NCBI GenBank assembly: GCA_002321895.1 | Contig: DCMZ01000010.1 | Location: forward strand, 372,001 to 436,000 | Origin: Bdellovibrionaceae bacterium UBA1609 | GTDB lineage: Bacteria > Bdellovibrionota > Bdellovibrionia > Bdellovibrionales > UBA1609 | Direction: 5' to 3' | DNA length: 64,000 nucleotides | Position numbers and translations under genes: made by a program | Shown: positions 14,761-23,434 of the stretch, one piece after another | Numbering within the stretch: position 1 is the stretch's first letter | Layout: every line of letters begins with the position of its first letter | Notes under the pieces: model-generated | Told to the model about the DNA's origin: nothing | Seen by the model: the letters and a program-made list of their open reading frames with translations, nothing else | Database searches by the model: none

Positions 14761-15387
14761 ATGGAATTAACGAACAAATTTTATAGTCAATATGATCCAG
14801 AGCTGGGCCGGTTGATGACTTCATCAAATGAAGAAAGAAATCAGCGCCTATTGAAAATGTACCCGCCCAAAAAGCATAGAGGCTTTAAAAAATCTAGAGT
14901 CTTGGTTCTCGATAAAGATACTTCATTGGGATGTCACAAAAAAGAAATGGGAGTTTTAAGTTATTGTCTTAAAAACTTTAATTGTGAAATAGATGAGGCT
15001 TTAACTCTGCAAGAGTTTATATCAAAACTAGGCAGCCAACACTATGACTATATATTTATAGACTACAATAAATATATTGATGCCTACGGACTCACATTTG
15101 ATAAAATTGTGATTGAACTCTTAAGCGACTTTCATTTAGATAATTCCAATACACCGAAGGTGATCAATTACACCGAGGATATGTCAATGAGCACGCCAAA
15201 AGGTATCGTAGGTCATTGGCGAAAAGGTGCTAGTCTATCTGACACTTTTGAAAAGTTTTATGATCTTGTATCGGCTGATAATGATGTTCCTATTCATAGC
15301 AGGAGACACTCTAAAGCCCGTAACTCCGCCACAGACAAGCCCGCCGATGACAAACTCTCCACTACTACAGCCATGGAGGTTGCATGA
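14761..15387 (+). CDS. Degenerate receiver-like protein
   Basis: ATG 14761 follows GGGAGG by six bases, 12 bases after the previous stop. The 208-residue product has a short N-terminal extension, a receiver-like core (V-L-V-L-D-K-D in place of the acidic pocket, F-I-D-Y-N-K-Y at the acceptor position, G-H-W-R-K-G at the Lys position) and a Ser/Thr/Asp-rich tail. The acidic pair is reduced, so phosphorylation is uncertain; such proteins often work as constitutive interaction partners. It shares the H-W-x-K signature with two neighbouring receivers. Confidence 0.75.
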   Translation: MELTNKFYSQYDPELGRLMTSSNEERNQRLLKMYPPKKHRGFKKSRVLVLDKDTSLGCHKKEMGVLSYCLKNFNCEIDEALTLQEFISKLGSQHYDYIFIDYNKYIDAYGLTFDKIVIELLSDFHLDNSNTPKVINYTEDMSMSTPKGIVGHWRKGASLSDTFEKFYDLVSADNDVPIHSRRHSKARNSATDKPADDKLSTTTAMEVA

Positions 15388-15409
15388 AAGAGGGGAAAAC
15401 TAATTTTAA

Positions 15410-15462
15410 GCCCAATCGAGGGGTGAAAAGAGAGCCCACAGATTCTCGTCCCTCGATTGGGC
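15410..15462. terminator. Strong 13-bp stem-loop between small genes
   Basis: GCCCAATCGAGGG at 15410-15422 pairs perfectly with CCCTCGATTGGGC at 15450-15462 around a 27-base loop that itself can form GAGA/TCTC. It lies between the degenerate receiver gene and the membrane protein gene, followed by AAAAGGTTTTATTT, an imperfect T-tract. It may be a terminator or attenuator, or an mRNA stabiliser controlling the downstream gene, whose ribosome binding site begins 28 bases later. Confidence 0.55.
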
Positions 15463-15499
15463 AAAAGGTTTTATTTAACTCAATAGAAGGAGGTCCAAA

Positions 15500-15886
15500 A
15501 TGCAGCAAGAAGAAATTAGATCTGAAGTCTATAATCAGGCCACCTGTGAAATTCAACTTTTAGATGATCAGCCTTGGAAGAATAAAAGTGTTACCTCTTC
15601 AGGGCAAATACCTCGAAATATTAAAACATATGAGTTTAGTAGCAATAGGTACTGGATCTTACTTAGCGCAGTGTCGGTCAATGCGGTTTTTGCTGCAAGT
15701 GTATTTAATAGTGGCTCCATCGCCAATTTCGACTATCAACTAGATAAGAAGATTCGAGCACACATCTCTCTTTTAGGACAAAATGCTACTCAAAAAGTAG
15801 AAAAAGCTAAAGCGTTTGATTTTCTAAAGGAGCTTCAAAAGAGAGAGGAGTTAATCCTTGGGCCGGACCAAGAGCTAGCTCAATAG
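15500..15886 (+). CDS. Hypothetical single-pass membrane protein
   Basis: ATG 15500 follows AGAAGGAGGTCC, an excellent ribosome binding site. The 128-residue product has a polar N-terminal half of about 50 residues, one hydrophobic helix (about 51-72: Y-W-I-L-L-S-A-V-S-V-N-A-V-F-A-A) and a helical charged C-terminal half. It may be a membrane adaptor for the surrounding signalling proteins, but no family is recognised. It is followed after 39 bases by the HPt gene. Confidence 0.7.
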   Translation: MQQEEIRSEVYNQATCEIQLLDDQPWKNKSVTSSGQIPRNIKTYEFSSNRYWILLSAVSVNAVFAASVFNSGSIANFDYQLDKKIRAHISLLGQNATQKVEKAKAFDFLKELQKREELILGPDQELAQ

Positions 15887-15925
15887 TGAGGAAATAAACA
15901 AACTGTACTTAACTGGAGAATTATC

Positions 15926-16264
15926 ATGCAAACTACAAATATTGTGGATGAGAAAACAGCATTACTGTCTCAAATAGATATACCTGAAGATTTACGTCAC
16001 CTAATTCCTGGCTTTGTGGAAAGGCGGATTCAAGATGTTGAGATTTTACGTGGCTTGATTGAAAGTGGCGAGTTTGATGAAATCAAAAAGCACGGCCATA
16101 GAATCAAAGGACACGGTAAAGGCTACGGCTTTGATAAGATATCGGACTGCGGCGACGCGCTTGAAAAATACGCGGGAGCCAGAAATGAAGAGGCAGTTCG
16201 GTCAACATTGGCTGAATATGAGACATACGTAAGGTTTATTTCAGAAAACCTTAATCAAATCTAG
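15926..16264 (+). CDS. HPt phosphotransfer protein
   Basis: The 112-residue protein is a stand-alone HPt four-helix bundle. The phospho-acceptor is His58 in H-R-I-K-G-H-G-K-G-Y-G-F, close to the canonical H-x-L-K-G-x-A-x3-G. HPt proteins relay phosphate between receiver domains of hybrid kinases and final regulators. It lies 16 bases before a hybrid kinase with a C-terminal receiver and after three receiver proteins, so a multistep relay kinase-receiver-HPt-regulator is likely. Confidence 0.88.
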   Translation: MQTTNIVDEKTALLSQIDIPEDLRHLIPGFVERRIQDVEILRGLIESGEFDEIKKHGHRIKGHGKGYGFDKISDCGDALEKYAGARNEEAVRSTLAEYETYVRFISENLNQI

Positions 16265-16280
16265 ATCTTAAGACGATACA

Positions 16281-18233
16281 ATGTTTATGAAAATACTATT
16301 GATCGAAGATGAGGCTGCTGACGCAGCTCTCTTTAAATTAAAGCTTGATGCCTGCGAACTGCATGATTCTCATGATCTAGTCGTCAGAAAAAGCTTAGTC
16401 GAGGGTATGGCTGAAGTAAAACATCAAAGCTTTGATTTGATTATCTGCGACCTAGGCCTCCCTGATGCAAAGGGTCCAACTGATGTCTTAAGTGCACTTG
16501 ATATTGTAGCCTCAGATATTCCAATTATTGTCCTCACATCTGACTCTCGTGAAATTATGAGTGTAAAATCACTCCAGAGTGGCGCAGAGGATTTTTTAAA
16601 TAAAAATGATATTACACCTCAAGGACTTCTGAGAAGTATTTCAAATTCAATTGAAAGGAAGAAACTGAAAAATAACCTTTCAAAGTCAATGAGGGAGTCA
16701 AAAGCGGCCACAAATGCAAAGTCAGTATTTCTCGCTAATATGAGTCACGAAATAAGGACGCCACTAAATTTAATTATTGGTTCTGCTGATCTATTAAAAG
16801 AGACAAAGTTGGATGGTAAACAGCAGAAATTTGTAGATACATTTCAGAAGGCAGGAGAGCATCTCCTTAGTCTAATCAATGATATTTTGGATATTTCGAA
16901 AATTGAATCTGGTGAACTAAAGTTAAATTACAGAGATTACGATTTAGAAGCTACTTTGAATAGCATAGCTGAACTTGTTGCGTTATCGTGTCGCTCAAAA
17001 AAACTAAATTTTGAGTACTACTTTGATCCTAAGCTTCAAGTCACAACGTATGGTGAGCCTGATCGTTTGAAGCAAATTCTCTTTAATTTACTAAATAATA
17101 GCATTAAGTTTACAAGCGAAGGTTTAGTTGGCCTCGAAGTTATAAAAGCGGAAAATGGCGTTTTGTTTTCGGTTACTGACAGCGGCCCTGGTATTCCTGA
17201 GGAAAAGTGCGAAAATATTTTCAAGTCTTTCTACCAATTAAGTGATGAAAAAGGATTTAGCCCTGACGGAACAGGTCTCGGTCTGGCAATAGTTCGAGAG
17301 CTTACCAATAAGATGTCAGGAAGTATTCATGTAGACTCCACTTATAAAAATGGAGCCAAATTTGATCTATTCTTACCTCTACCTATTGAGCAAAAGGTGC
17401 AAAGTCCTTCCTCAAATGAGAATCTGCCTATTAAGGATAGAGAGTTTTTTATAATGGCTTCAAACTCGGCTGAGCGCGCAACACTAAAAGATACTATCGA
17501 AGCATATGGCGGCATAGTAACAGTCGCTGAATCCGGCAGAGAGGCGCAAAACCTTATTCAAAAAGATGGACCATGGGATTTTTATCTTCTTGACCTTCAA
17601 ATGGACGATATGGGTGCTTTTAAAGTTTTGGCAGGCTCTGAAAGCAAAGTTCCCACCTCGAAAATTACCTTCCTTCTTCCCTCTATCCACAGAGAGAGTG
17701 ACTTAGAAATAATTGAGACTTTTAAGGACTCAAATTATATCCACAAGCCACTAAGCCCGCTCAAGATTACATCGATCTTTTGGAGCGATAAATGCAGCAA
17801 CCAAAGAAATGAAGAAGAGGGCGCAGGGGCGCCTTTAAGAGTTCTTGTGGTAGAAGATGATATTGATAATAGGGAGCTAGTGAAGGCCTACTTGGAGCCT
17901 ACTCCTCACGTTGTAAACTATGTTGAAAATGGCCAGGAAGCTATCAATATGTATTTGAAAAAGCAGTATGATGTAGTTTTGATGGACGTACAAATGCCGG
18001 TGATGGATGGTCACAAAGCTACAAGTGAGATACGTAGAATTGAAGCTGAGAAGAATGTTTCTATTCCTATCGAAATTCATGGTCTGTCGGCTAATGCATT
18101 TACTGAAGATGTAGAAAAAGCTAAAGCCTGTGGATTTAGTGGTTATCTGACCAAGCCTATTCGCAAAAATACTCTTTTAAACCTCTTATCTAAGATAAAG
18201 CCAGTTTCTCGACCTCAATCAAAAGCGAGTTAG
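16281..18233 (+). CDS. Hybrid histidine kinase with three receiver domains
   Basis: A soluble 650-residue kinase without transmembrane helices. In order it has an N-terminal receiver (I-E-D-E, D57, K108 in L-N-K-N-D), a HisKA domain with H156 in M-S-H-E-I-R-T-P-L, HATPase (N box L-L-N-N-S-I-K-F, D-S-G-P-G-I-P, G-T-G-L-G-L-A-I-V), a degenerate receiver (about 390-510, starting M-A-S-N-S-A but keeping L-L-D-L-Q-M and H-K-P) and a C-terminal receiver (V-E-D-D-I-D, L-M-D-V-Q-M-P-V-M-D-G, T-K-P-I). ATG 16281 or the ATG two codons later may start; the ribosome binding site is weak. It probably donates phosphate to the HPt protein encoded 16 bases upstream. Confidence 0.92.
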   Translation: MFMKILLIEDEAADAALFKLKLDACELHDSHDLVVRKSLVEGMAEVKHQSFDLIICDLGLPDAKGPTDVLSALDIVASDIPIIVLTSDSREIMSVKSLQSGAEDFLNKNDITPQGLLRSISNSIERKKLKNNLSKSMRESKAATNAKSVFLANMSHEIRTPLNLIIGSADLLKETKLDGKQQKFVDTFQKAGEHLLSLINDILDISKIESGELKLNYRDYDLEATLNSIAELVALSCRSKKLNFEYYFDPKLQVTTYGEPDRLKQILFNLLNNSIKFTSEGLVGLEVIKAENGVLFSVTDSGPGIPEEKCENIFKSFYQLSDEKGFSPDGTGLGLAIVRELTNKMSGSIHVDSTYKNGAKFDLFLPLPIEQKVQSPSSNENLPIKDREFFIMASNSAERATLKDTIEAYGGIVTVAESGREAQNLIQKDGPWDFYLLDLQMDDMGAFKVLAGSESKVPTSKITFLLPSIHRESDLEIIETFKDSNYIHKPLSPLKITSIFWSDKCSNQRNEEEGAGAPLRVLVVEDDIDNRELVKAYLEPTPHVVNYVENGQEAINMYLKKQYDVVLMDVQMPVMDGHKATSEIRRIEAEKNVSIPIEIHGLSANAFTEDVEKAKACGFSGYLTKPIRKNTLLNLLSKIKPVSRPQSKAS

Positions 18234-18315
18234 CTCTGATAAATTGCTAAGATTTTCGAAACAAAACAGAGATGGATATCCGTTATAAAAGAGATCTATA
18301 GGTCTAGACGTTGAA

Positions 18316-19035
18316 TCACTTAACTCCAGCCGCAGTAAGCATCTCTTTTATGTGCTGCCGCATTCTTTTCGCTCCAGAAGAAACATTAGCAAACCATGTT
18401 GTCGATTCGTCATCAAAGTCATTTGAATGCTTATTTTCTATGAGTTCACAGTAGGCTGTAATGTGCCTCAAAGGTGTTTGTAAATCATGTGAAAGTTTAT
18501 ATGAAAAATCTTCTAGTATTTGGTTAGCTTTCATCAATTCTTTTTTTGCCCTTCTTAGCTCAAAATTTTGAGAAACCTGTTGGGACAGTGAAGTTAGCAG
18601 GTCTTGTTGCTCTTTTGAAAGCTGTTTGGGCTTACTGTCTATAACACAAAGAGTGCCTAGATTATGACCTGAGGAAGTTGAGATTGGAGCGCCAGCATAA
18701 AAAACGATATTGGGACTAGCCGTAACCAGTGGGTTATCTTGGAATCTCTCATCTACACGTGAATCACTCACTTCAAAAATTTTTTCTTGTTGTATAGCAT
18801 GGGCGCAAAAAGCAAGTGAACGGTCTGTTTCGGTAGCATCTAGGCCAACCCTTGCTTTGAACCATTGCCGCTCTTTATCTACTAAAGAAATTAAGGCAAT
18901 GGGTGTTTCACAAATATATGAAGCGATTTTAACAATGCTATTATAAATTTCCTCCTCTTCAGTGTCTAGGATGTGATAACTTTCCAACTCTGAGAGTCGC
19001 TCTTCCTCATCCTTTATTTTAGGCGCAGATTCCAT
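18316..19035 (-). CDS. GAF-HisKA protein lacking the ATPase domain
   Basis: The 239-residue protein begins with the short motif common before such GAF domains (E-E-x-R-L-S-E-L), then a GAF domain to about residue 160 (C-E-T-P-I-A-L-I-S-L-V-D, R-Q-W-F-K-A-R-V-G-L, L-G-T-L-C-V-I-D). A HisKA helix pair follows, with S-H-D-L-Q-T-P-L-R-H-I. It stops right after the dimerisation domain; there is no HATPase domain and only 82 bases before the next gene, so it is not a simple frameshifted kinase. GAGGT precedes the start. It is the last gene of the minus-strand sensory operon and may act as a phosphotransfer or heterodimer partner for the full kinase there. Confidence 0.82.
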   Translation of the reverse strand: MESAPKIKDEEERLSELESYHILDTEEEEIYNSIVKIASYICETPIALISLVDKERQWFKARVGLDATETDRSLAFCAHAIQQEKIFEVSDSRVDERFQDNPLVTASPNIVFYAGAPISTSSGHNLGTLCVIDSKPKQLSKEQQDLLTSLSQQVSQNFELRRAKKELMKANQILEDFSYKLSHDLQTPLRHITAYCELIENKHSNDFDDESTTWFANVSSGAKRMRQHIKEMLTAAGVK

Positions 19036-19056
19036 TGGGTTACCTCAATACTGTTG

Positions 19057-19491
19057 TCATTGTGCGGGCTCTTTAGAAGTACTCACTATTTTTTCCCTAA
19101 GCTGTTCAGAGGAAAAGTCCCCCTTAATCAGGTAATCGCTAACAAAATCAAAAGAAAGGGCTTTTTTTCGATCTTCTTCTCGCTCCGAAGAGGTAAACAT
19201 CATGACAACACAAGCTTTAATATCAACTTTTGTTCTCAGCTCTGCAAATTTTTGAAGAAACTCATAGCCGTTTACTAGAGGCATGTTGATATCTAAAAAC
19301 ACAATATGTGGGGGGTAGTGTTCGGGATATTTTTTTCTATTCACATCGTAGTCTTCAAAAAACTCAAGAGCAGACTTCCCATCAGTTTTTTCGAAAGATT
19401 TTATCTCCAGACCAGTCTCTTCAAGTTGCCGAGAGAGTAAATAACGGTCATTTTCATTATCGTCTACAATTAACACGGAAATAATACTCAT
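19057..19491 (-). CDS. CheY-like single-domain response regulator
   Basis: The 144-residue protein is a lone receiver of the Rcp1-like type (V-D-D-N-E-N-D-R, phospho-acceptor in F-L-D-I-N-M-P, Thr/Ser in M-F-T-S-S, Lys in L-I-K-G-D). Its ATG overlaps the kinase stop by four bases (ATGA), so it is translationally coupled and almost certainly the direct phosphate acceptor of that kinase. It has no output domain and would act by protein contact. Confidence 0.92.
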   Translation of the reverse strand: MSIISVLIVDDNENDRYLLSRQLEETGLEIKSFEKTDGKSALEFFEDYDVNRKKYPEHYPPHIVFLDINMPLVNGYEFLQKFAELRTKVDIKACVVMMFTSSEREEDRKKALSFDFVSDYLIKGDFSSEQLREKIVSTSKEPAQ

Positions 19492-21089
19492 GCCTCACGC
19501 TCACTTTCATTGGGAATTGAAATTTCAAACTTCGTACCTTCGTTTGTGCTTTCAAAGCTGATCTCACCATTCATAAAATTCACATGCCTGTGAACCAATG
19601 ACAAGCCTAATCCTGAGCCAAAGCTCATATCTGGATGAAATCGCTTAAAAATCTTAAAAACCTCATCTTTATACTCATCGGGAATACCAACTCCGTTGTC
19701 CTCAACAACAATAGACAGCTTTGATGAGTTACCCCTGATAATAACATGAATAGAGCAAAAATCCTTCATGGCATCTCGGTATTTTATACTGTTGGAAATC
19801 AGGTTTTCCAAAATTTGCGAAAACCGAGCTTTTTCTCCAATAAAAGGAGTCGGCAGATTAACTTCATTTGAAATTTTGCAACCACTTTCGTCAATCAGCC
19901 CTGAAAGACGCTCCATTACCTCATGTAAAACTGCAGAGAAATCAACAGGCTCCACTGATTCCATATCATAATCTGCTCTTGCCAGCGAAAGAATGTCAGC
20001 AACTAAAATTTCAAGAGCGATCATCTGGTTGTGAATCTTATTTAAGTTATTCTTGGCCTCTTCAAGGTTCCCAGCATCAATATCTTTAACTGCAAAACTA
20101 GAAAGTCTTTTGGCCGTTGTTAAAGGAGCTTTTAAGTCATGAGAGGTTCTATAAGAAAACTGTAAAAGTTCATCATTGGCCTTTTGGAGTTTTAAATTTG
20201 CCTCTCGCGTGGCTTTTCTTGAATTTTCTAGCCTCTTCTGCGGTTCAACAATCAACTTGTTTCCTAATTTCCTAAAATAAATGAGAAAAACTCCAGAAAG
20301 AAGTACCATCACAACGAATATTAAAATAACAAGTCTGACAATGGTTAACTGAATTTTTGATCTACTCACTGCGACTTCTAGAAAACCACTTACAATTGGA
20401 AGGTTTACTTTTCTTCTAAAAGAGTTTGCTGCTGGTTTTCCGAGTTCATGGACAATAAGTTGTCCAGAGCCTACTATTGTATGAATATCTTCATCTCTTT
20501 CCAACGCATTAAAGAACTTGTCAAAGGCCGAGGGAAGGGCCCCAACCAGTACTCCCTCTGGCAAGCCATTATATTTTATTGGAATTGAATATATGGTATA
20601 GGCATCATCACCGATCTTTTTAAACTCAACCCTATGCTCTAAATTGCCATCAACAATATTATTAAAGGCTAATTTATCAATCGAAAAATTGTCGGCATCA
20701 CTCATTGTGCTAACTAGTATCTTCTCATTTATGTCAAAAATCGAGATACCTACCGGTTGGCCCTGTACTTTTAATCCTTCTAGGAAGTCTCTCAACTGGG
20801 AATGATCATGTTCAGAGTGCATAACCGAGTTAACAACTAGTGGGAGGCTGCCATGATCTTTAAATTGATTTAAATCACTTTGAATAAACTGTTCTAAGGC
20901 TTCGCTAAGGGTTTTAATTTCAGTATCTAAAAATTCGAGGTAAACTTCACTCAACGAATTGTAGATTGACACTGAGGCAGTTATCGTAAACCCAACACAA
21001 GTTACTAGAATAATCGAAATTGTAAACTTTCGAAAAGCTTTCGAAAGAGAGTTAGATTCCGAGAACGTCTCCTCCTTAGATGAGATCAT
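19488..21089 (-). CDS. Membrane sensor histidine kinase
   Basis: The 533-residue protein has a transmembrane helix at about 25-47, a periplasmic sensor region of about 190 residues resembling double Cache folds (G-I-S-I-F-D-I-N-E-K-I-L-V, then G-V-L-V-G-A-L), a second helix at about 250-270, a coiled linker, HisKA (S-H-D-L-K-A-P-L-T-T) and HATPase (N-L-I-S-N-S-I-K-Y, E-D-N-G-V-G-I-P, G-S-G-L-G-L-S-L-V). It overlaps the periplasmic binding protein gene by four bases and the CheY-like gene by four bases. This suggests a unit in which the binding protein presents a ligand to the kinase. Confidence 0.92.
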   Translation of the reverse strand: MISSKEETFSESNSLSKAFRKFTISIILVTCVGFTITASVSIYNSLSEVYLEFLDTEIKTLSEALEQFIQSDLNQFKDHGSLPLVVNSVMHSEHDHSQLRDFLEGLKVQGQPVGISIFDINEKILVSTMSDADNFSIDKLAFNNIVDGNLEHRVEFKKIGDDAYTIYSIPIKYNGLPEGVLVGALPSAFDKFFNALERDEDIHTIVGSGQLIVHELGKPAANSFRRKVNLPIVSGFLEVAVSRSKIQLTIVRLVILIFVVMVLLSGVFLIYFRKLGNKLIVEPQKRLENSRKATREANLKLQKANDELLQFSYRTSHDLKAPLTTAKRLSSFAVKDIDAGNLEEAKNNLNKIHNQMIALEILVADILSLARADYDMESVEPVDFSAVLHEVMERLSGLIDESGCKISNEVNLPTPFIGEKARFSQILENLISNSIKYRDAMKDFCSIHVIIRGNSSKLSIVVEDNGVGIPDEYKDEVFKIFKRFHPDMSFGSGLGLSLVHRHVNFMNGEISFESTNEGTKFEISIPNESEREA

Positions 21090-22303
21090 TTCTCTTCCAA
21101 GATGATTTCATCACTAGGTCCAAAGCGAGCCATTGTAAAATCTGTAATGCCAAGGGCCTCATGAGCGTCGAGATTTTCTTTTGAAAACTTAGAAAAGGGT
21201 TTTTTATAAACTTTGACCAATCCCCTAATTGGACCCTTAATGTTTTCTAAAGCTCTTCTAAGACTCTCACGAACACTAGATATCGAATCATTAAAATTGA
21301 CTTGTCGAGATGCTTCTATCAAAAGAATGCCAAGATCGAATGCATGAATAAAACCGGTAGGGGCCAGTATATCCTCAGGAGTTTGTATTTCTGGGAACAA
21401 TTTTTTAGCAGAACTGAAGACCTCTTGCTCAAAGGGATCTAATTTTTTCCCTATAAATGAAAATTTTGTTTGAATAAATCGGAGGTCAGTTTTTCGTCGC
21501 TGTTTATGAGGAAGTTGTTTGTGAAAGTCTCCACCAATGATGCCCCAGTGGCTATAAATTGGAAGTCGTTTTTCTTTAGGTTGAGATATAAGTGCTTCAA
21601 ATATCACTTTTCCTTCTACTGCGTTTGCAACCAAAATAATCGCATCACTTTTCGCATTTAATGCATTTCCAATTAAGGCATTGGCCCCAGCAGTCTTCAT
21701 ATTCCAATCAAACCATCCAATTTTAAACTCCCTAATATTATTCTCGCGCAGAGAAGAGGATATTGTTTTTTCGTTAGATTTTCCCCAGCCCGTCTTTTCA
21801 AGAAGCAAGAAGGGCTTTTTAACACCTTTTTTTACAGCGTAATCGACAATGACTTTCCCAGCCTTACTGTCATCAATAGATAGTCGAAAGATCCAGTTCT
21901 CTGCTGATGGAAATCGAGTGATTGGTGCCGCAGCCGCCCACGGAACCAGAAAAAGGACTTTATTCTCGTTGATGAACTTACGATGGGCCAATAGAGGTGG
22001 AGAGTGAATACCGGACATCATTAATAGACCATTTGGGTCTTCCATAAACTGTTTAATATGTCGTTCACTTCGTGCTGAATTCCCACGATGATCTTTTCGG
22101 ACGATTTGAATATTTCGTCCTTTAATTTTAAAGTCCACTGTTTTTAAGGCAACCTTCAGGCCTCGCACGATCGAATTTGATGATTCAAAGTGATTTGAAA
22201 AATCTGCGTCGAGGTAAATCTTAAGTGAATCTTTCTTCGTGCTTGCTACAGACGGAAGGGCAATCAAGCCTATAATCAAAGCACTTTTAATCAATTTAAG
22301 CAT
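21086..22303 (-). CDS. Periplasmic ligand-binding protein (type I, Peripla_BP_6-like)
   Basis: A 405-residue secreted protein with a signal peptide (cleavage near V-A-S-T). The fold is that of branched-chain amino acid/urea-type binding proteins (LivJ/AmiC-like). Landmarks are a G-L-x-x-A early helix, G-L-L-M-M-S-G-I-H-S-P, F-R-L-S-I-D-D, and the G-F-I-H-A-F-D-L-G-I late helix. No ABC permease is encoded nearby. It overlaps the kinase gene by four bases, so it is probably a sensory receptor component, not a transport component. Confidence 0.85.
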   Translation of the reverse strand: MLKLIKSALIIGLIALPSVASTKKDSLKIYLDADFSNHFESSNSIVRGLKVALKTVDFKIKGRNIQIVRKDHRGNSARSERHIKQFMEDPNGLLMMSGIHSPPLLAHRKFINENKVLFLVPWAAAAPITRFPSAENWIFRLSIDDSKAGKVIVDYAVKKGVKKPFLLLEKTGWGKSNEKTISSSLRENNIREFKIGWFDWNMKTAGANALIGNALNAKSDAIILVANAVEGKVIFEALISQPKEKRLPIYSHWGIIGGDFHKQLPHKQRRKTDLRFIQTKFSFIGKKLDPFEQEVFSSAKKLFPEIQTPEDILAPTGFIHAFDLGILLIEASRQVNFNDSISSVRESLRRALENIKGPIRGLVKVYKKPFSKFSKENLDAHEALGITDFTMARFGPSDEIILEEK

Positions 22304-22316
22304 GTAATCGCTCTCC

Positions 22317-22973
22317 TTAGAATTTGTATTTCAAACCGACTGCTGTGCCACTCTCTTTTGAGGCTAAAAATTCGTTTTTCCGAAATTCAACTAGAAAGGC
22401 AAGATTGCCAGCTATACGGCATCTAATCTGCGTATCAGTGACCACATGAGTTGTTTTGCTACTTCCGCTTTTAAAGTTCCAATCAACAAAACCACCAGCA
22501 GACAGTCTTCCTTGCAGAAGCCCAGGAAACTTTAAATCCCATGCGAAGCTGAACTGCCCCCCTTCCCCATCAGTTTCTATAGGGAAAGCCTTAAAAAAAA
22601 GAAAAAGGTTGATACGGTCAAGCCAATCATATTTTGGCAAATAGTAGAGGCCTGCTCGACCCAAGTCATTTTTTGAGCCACTTTGTGAATTGACCTCCAA
22701 TATTACTCCAAGGCCTTTGTATCGAGGGGTTCGAAGATCAATCTCCAAAAAATTTGTAGCTAGGTCAGACTCTCTCTCTGACGCTCCTTTTGCTGCTTCA
22801 AAATCAACAAAACCCCAAACAGAAAAACCTTTTGGAAGTGCCGAAAAACCGGTGAAATTTAGTGTATTGAAATCTCTCGAATCGAATTGATACTCTGTGG
22901 TAACCCATGTTTTACCACGCGCATGACTCGAGAGGGGAAGGATGAACATTAGCAGTAATATTAAGTACTTCAC
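22317..22973 (-). CDS. Small outer-membrane beta-barrel protein
   Basis: I place the start at GTG 22973 (GGAGC upstream), because it gives a normal signal peptide (V-K-Y-L-I-L-L-L-M-F-I-L-P-L-S-S-H-A-R); the frame extends 21 codons further without a convincing start. The mature part of about 200 residues alternates polar and aromatic/hydrophobic residues as in beta strands and ends in K-Y-K-F, with Phe last as in outer-membrane barrels. It resembles nodulin/Tsx-like or DUF-type channels only loosely. It is the first gene of the operon with a binding protein, kinase and regulators, and may admit the ligand. Confidence 0.72.
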   Translation of the reverse strand: MKYLILLLMFILPLSSHARGKTWVTTEYQFDSRDFNTLNFTGFSALPKGFSVWGFVDFEAAKGASERESDLATNFLEIDLRTPRYKGLGVILEVNSQSGSKNDLGRAGLYYLPKYDWLDRINLFLFFKAFPIETDGEGGQFSFAWDLKFPGLLQGRLSAGGFVDWNFKSGSSKTTHVVTDTQIRCRIAGNLAFLVEFRKNEFLASKESGTAVGLKYKF

Positions 22974-23434
22974 TAACAGCTCCACAGCAAAGATCGAGCT
23001 AAAATTTTCACAGAAAAAGCCCGTAGGCTCAACCACTTAGTATAACTACCTGTAGTGGAGTTATTTTGTGCAGTAGTTTAAGCTGCACTAGGTCATGGTG
23101 ACAGCTGATGGAGGAGCATAGTGGCTACTTTACCTTGGTCGATATTAGGCTATTAATTTTTGTGCCACATACGGGCAAGTTTATTCTAGTTCGGTTGTGG
23201 TAGTGTCTCCTATTTTGTCTTTACGTTCTGGCTAAATCAGCACTGCGCTCATCCTCATTGACTCAATTCTCGCGCCTTCCACTTCGCTTCAGTCACTCCA
23301 ATTGCCGCTTCGCTTGCCGTCAATGCGACCGCAGTGCGCTTTTGCCTCTATTCCCTTCCTTCGGGGCCTCCTCTCAATAGTGAGAGGCCCCTTCGGGGGA
23401 AAGGAACTTAAAACAAACAAAAAAGGAGAATAAT
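22974..23434. other. Gene-free leader region with CT-rich tract and hairpins
   Basis: No coding gene is supported here. It contains a small hairpin GTGCAG-N9-CTGCAC (near 23070), then about 130 bases very rich in C and T from about 23230 with many CTTCG/GCTTCG units, and ends in a GC-rich stem-loop at 23363-23391 just before a gene with a good AAAAGGAG site. Base composition is unlike the AT-rich surroundings, suggesting imported or structured RNA sequence. Confidence 0.45.
23363..23391 (+). repeat. GC-rich stem-loop before the 23435 gene
   Basis: GGGGCCTC and GAGGCCCC flank an inner CCTCTCA-ATAG-TGAGAGG stem, with TTCGGGG repeated on both sides. It could be a terminator or attenuator (no strong T-run) or a protective 5' structure of the downstream mRNA. 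Confidence 0.5.
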
